Assembly (NCBI RefSeq): GCF_001050015.1
Contig: NZ_CVTB01000251.1
Coordinates: 1-60,857 of the forward strand
Length of the DNA stretch: 60,857 bases
Direction of reading: 5' to 3'
From: Mycolicibacterium malmesburyense
GTDB lineage: Bacteria > Actinomycetota > Actinomycetes > Mycobacteriales > Mycobacteriaceae
Made by a program: the position numbers and the translations under genes. Position 1 is the first letter of the stretch, and the number at the start of each line of letters is the position of its first letter. Below are positions 59,106 through 60,857 of this stretch, piece after piece. The notes under the pieces are model-generated. The model was not told the origin of the DNA and did not search any database. It saw only the letters and a program-made list of their open reading frames with translations.

Positions 59106-59362
59106 AGCACGGAGACCGGTTACCAAGCGTGCTCGTGTGGGTTGCGTGGGTGGCCTCGGCGTCTTGTCGATGCGCTTCGACTGCAACCCCACCCAAAGGG
59201 CCGCTATAGTCGTCCGCTCTTCGCAAATACGCAGGCCCACAACACTTTTGCCTATTCCGCGGCATGTGCTCCGCGTGGGTGCCGGGTTCCGTGCTGGGGA
59301 GCCTGAAGCGGGAGATACGAGCCTTCTCTTCCGGCTCGATCTTGGCCTCTCCAAGCTTCCGT
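59065..59362 (-). ncRNA. Ms1-type 6S-like RNA (MTS2823 homologue)
   Basis: Ms1 is the roughly 300-nt mycobacterial RNA that binds RNA polymerase core in stationary phase. M. tuberculosis MTS2823 lies between Rv3661 and Rv3662c, the same gene pair that flanks this 437-bp gap. A -10 TACAAA (plus 59369-59374) and a -35 TTGATG (plus 59392-59397) with a 17-bp spacer point to a start near 59362. A strong hairpin ends near 59065, giving about 298 nt. No reading frame of quality exists. The ends are predicted by eye. Confidence 0.78.
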
Positions 59363-59368
59363 GATTCC

Positions 59369-59397
59369 TTTGTACCCCGTGACCGCGGTCACATCAA
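59369..59397 (-). promoter_or_regulatory. Ms1 promoter
   Basis: Minus-strand TTGATG and TACAAA, spaced 17 bp, form a good sigma-A type promoter for Ms1. The spacer is nearly filled by a 14-bp perfect palindrome. Confidence 0.6.
59378..59393. promoter_or_regulatory. CRP-like palindrome inside the Ms1 promoter
   Basis: CGTGA-CCGCGG-TCACA, one mismatch to the CRP consensus, with a perfect palindrome at 59379-59392. It lies between and partly over the Ms1 -35 and -10, so binding should block polymerase. Confidence 0.5.
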
Positions 59398-59459
59398 GGG
59401 CCAAATCGGCGCTAGTCCGGATTGTTACGCGGCCCGGTGGCTGGCATGCGAAGAGTTGG

Positions 59460-60317
59460 CTAGAAACCGAAGCGCCGCAGCAGCGAATAGGTGAGCGCGC
59501 CGGCCGCCAGCGCGCTGATTCCCACCGCCGCGGTCGTTGCCACGGCCGCACCGGACGGCGCAGGAATCCGGTCTCGCAGCGACACCGGCTTGGAGAAGTC
59601 GAGCACGGACCAGCCCCGGGCGATCGCCTCCTTACGCAACGCGCGATCCGGGTTCACCACGCTCGGATGCCCGACGGTCTCGAGCATCGGCAGGTCGGTG
59701 ATCGAATCGGTGTAGGCGTACGAATGCTCGAGCGCGTACCCCTCGCGGGCGGCGAGTTCCCGGATCGCGGCGACCTTGCCCTCGCCGTAGCAGTAGAAGG
59801 CGATCTCGCCGGTGTATTTGCCGTCCTCGACGACCATCCGGGTGGCCATCGCGTGTGTGGCGCCCAGCGCCCGGGCGATCGGGGCGACGATCTCTTCGCC
59901 GGACGCCGACACCATGACCACGTCGCGGCCGCACAGTTTGTGGTCGGCGATCAACTCCGCCGCCTCGGCGAAGACCAAGGGGTTGACGATGTCATGCAGG
60001 GTTTCGTTCACGATCGACTTCACCTGCTCGACGTCCCAGCCGGTGCACATGTTCGTCACGTACTCGCGCATGCGATCCATCTGGTCGTGGTCGGCACCGG
60101 ACATCAGAAACAGGAATTGGGCGTAGGTCGACTTGAGCACCGCGCGGCGATTCAGCAGTCCTTGCTCAAAAAAAGGTTTGCTGAAAGCCAGAGTGCTGGA
60201 TTTCGCGATGACCGTTTTATCGAGATCGAAGAAGGCGGCGGTTCTGACCGGAGCGTCCGTCGCCGCGGGCGTCTGCGAAGCGTTGCCCGCCTCGGCGGCC
60301 GGACCAGTTGCGCTCAC
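59460..60317 (-). CDS. HAD-IB phosphatase, SerB-like (Rv3661-like)
   Basis: A 285-residue HAD hydrolase. Motif I is AAFFDLDKTVIAKS (DxDKT), motif II lies in VVMVSASGEEIV, and motif III/IV is YAYTDSITDLPML (the D of DSxxD). A C-terminal hydrophobic segment (AVGISALAAGALTYSLLRRFGF) could anchor it to the membrane. GTG at 60317 is chosen over an outer start at 60410. It is not a classic SerB; the substrate is unproven. Confidence 0.88.
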   Translation of the reverse strand: MSATGPAAEAGNASQTPAATDAPVRTAAFFDLDKTVIAKSSTLAFSKPFFEQGLLNRRAVLKSTYAQFLFLMSGADHDQMDRMREYVTNMCTGWDVEQVKSIVNETLHDIVNPLVFAEAAELIADHKLCGRDVVMVSASGEEIVAPIARALGATHAMATRMVVEDGKYTGEIAFYCYGEGKVAAIRELAAREGYALEHSYAYTDSITDLPMLETVGHPSVVNPDRALRKEAIARGWSVLDFSKPVSLRDRIPAPSGAAVATTAAVGISALAAGALTYSLLRRFGF

Positions 60318-60476
60318 AGCGCCAGCATAGGGGCCGCCGTGTGACAAACGCCGGACGAGTGTACAAAGTGGCAGGTTATGACAGGTGTCGGGGACACCAC
60401 ACTTCCGCAAAAGGGGTCAGTTTTGTACGCGTTCAGCACTTGCGCCGAGGACGACTGACGTGTGTATAGTGAGCGT

Positions 60477-60573
60477 TACCCGGCTTATGTCGGGTGTGCA
60501 TCAGCCCGACCCCCCGGGGCTGATACACGACGACCTCCGCCTCCTCCCCCCCTGGCGGGGGTCGTCCCTTTTT
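60477..60573 (+). ncRNA. 6C RNA (B11 homologue)
   Basis: Two hairpins with C-rich loops define the 6C family: one has arms ATCAGCCC/GGGCTGAT around a CCCCCC loop, and the next has arms GACGACC and GGTCGTC around a 7-C stretch, ending in a T-run. TATAGT at 60465-60470 is a good -10, giving a start near 60477 and about 97 nt. M. tuberculosis B11 lies between Rv3660c and Rv3661 on the ssd strand, as here. B11 pairs with mRNAs through its C loops, including genes for replication and division. Confidence 0.85.
60529..60573 (+). terminator. Intrinsic terminator of 6C RNA
   Basis: A 7-bp stem (60529-60535 with 60560-60566), plus a distal CCGCC/GGCGG pairing, followed by a five-T run at 60569-60573. 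Confidence 0.8.
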
Positions 60574-60735
60574 CAGGGCCTTTCGCAATCCGGATAAAAG
60601 TTGCCATTCACGGTGGTTGCGGAACGCCGTTTTCGATGCCGAATCGGCCTCGCAGTTCATCCCGAAGACCGGGTTAATCCACAGATCAGGTGGTGTCTCT
60701 GGCGCCGCCGTCGCCGATGGACACAGGGTGAAGGG

Positions 60736-60857
60736 GTGGCTTCGCTCAGTGGATACCTTGCGTTGATCGACGACCCGGCGCTGCGAGAGGACGTGGACCG
60801 GGTCTGCGCCGCGGCGGGCGTATCGGTCGTCCATGCCTCCGAACCCTCGAGCCGCAA
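60736..60857 (+). CDS. ssd: Ssd, septum-site determining protein (5' fragment)
   Basis: The first 40 codons are in the window, starting at the GTG after GAAGGG. The sequence reads MASLSGYLALIDDPALRED and continues with DRVCAAAGVSVVHASEP, a response-regulator-like leading domain as in Rv3660c, a MinD-like septum regulator. The ATPase domain lies beyond the end. The call rests on synteny and this N-terminus. Confidence 0.82.
   Translation, partial: MASLSGYLALIDDPALREDVDRVCAAAGVSVVHASEPSSR

Overview
The window is high-GC actinobacterial DNA. Its gene content and order match the Mycobacterium tuberculosis Rv3705c-Rv3660c segment, read in reverse. Markers are the five-gene ergothioneine operon, glpK, moxR2, ponA2, whiB4, crp, nth, marP, acs, the Ms1 and 6C small RNAs, and ssd. 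The frequent GTG starts, 1-4 nt gene overlaps and F420-type enzymes also fit Mycobacterium or Mycolicibacterium, probably a rapid grower. Gene identities rest on motif and synteny recognition by eye; no search was run.

Left core block (1-25.5 kb). The 3' end of an Rv3705c-like gene is followed by egtABCDE. Next come a lipoprotein plus a second glutamate-cysteine ligase family gene, an MBL-fold hydrolase, an acyltransferase, a methyltransferase, glpK and an aldo/keto reductase. An RDD gene and a SpoIIM-like gene diverge from a very tight promoter. A minus-strand MoxR/DUF58/DUF4350/DUF4129 operon follows, then YqeY, an F420-dependent enzyme and a small redox cluster (catalase-like, methyltransferase, CDGSH, heme-oxygenase-like).

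Mobile island (25,597-39,906). A 14.3 kb element sits in the 3' half of a tRNA-Pro(CGG) gene and is bounded by a perfect 45-bp direct repeat. It has a tyrosine integrase, an AlpA-type excisionase, a D5/primase-like ATPase and accessory genes, but no phage structural genes, so it resembles a satellite or integrative island. Its cargo looks like antiviral defence: a DUF262 protein paired with an ABC-ATPase-TOPRIM (OLD-like) protein at clearly lower GC, a type II-like restriction-modification pair, and a large DUF262-DUF1524 nuclease with a C-terminal MGMT/ATL-like domain. A Cys/His-rich protein of unknown function follows. The att site lies inside the 3' end of int, so integration changes the predicted integrase C-terminus. 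Short 10-11 bp repeats on both element ends look like integrase arm sites.

Right core block (40-60.8 kb). This holds a Cds1-like PLP enzyme, a metallophosphoesterase, ponA2, whiB4, the paired ArsA/Get3-like ATPases, a RidA/MBL operon, crp, an nth-TlpA-NUDIX-marP operon, ephE, a holin-like membrane protein, a secreted protease, acs, an Rv3662c-like gene, Ms1 RNA, a HAD phosphatase, 6C RNA and the start of ssd. CRP-like TGTGA-N6-TCACA sites are visible just upstream of acs, inside the Ms1 promoter spacer, and more weakly upstream of whiB4.
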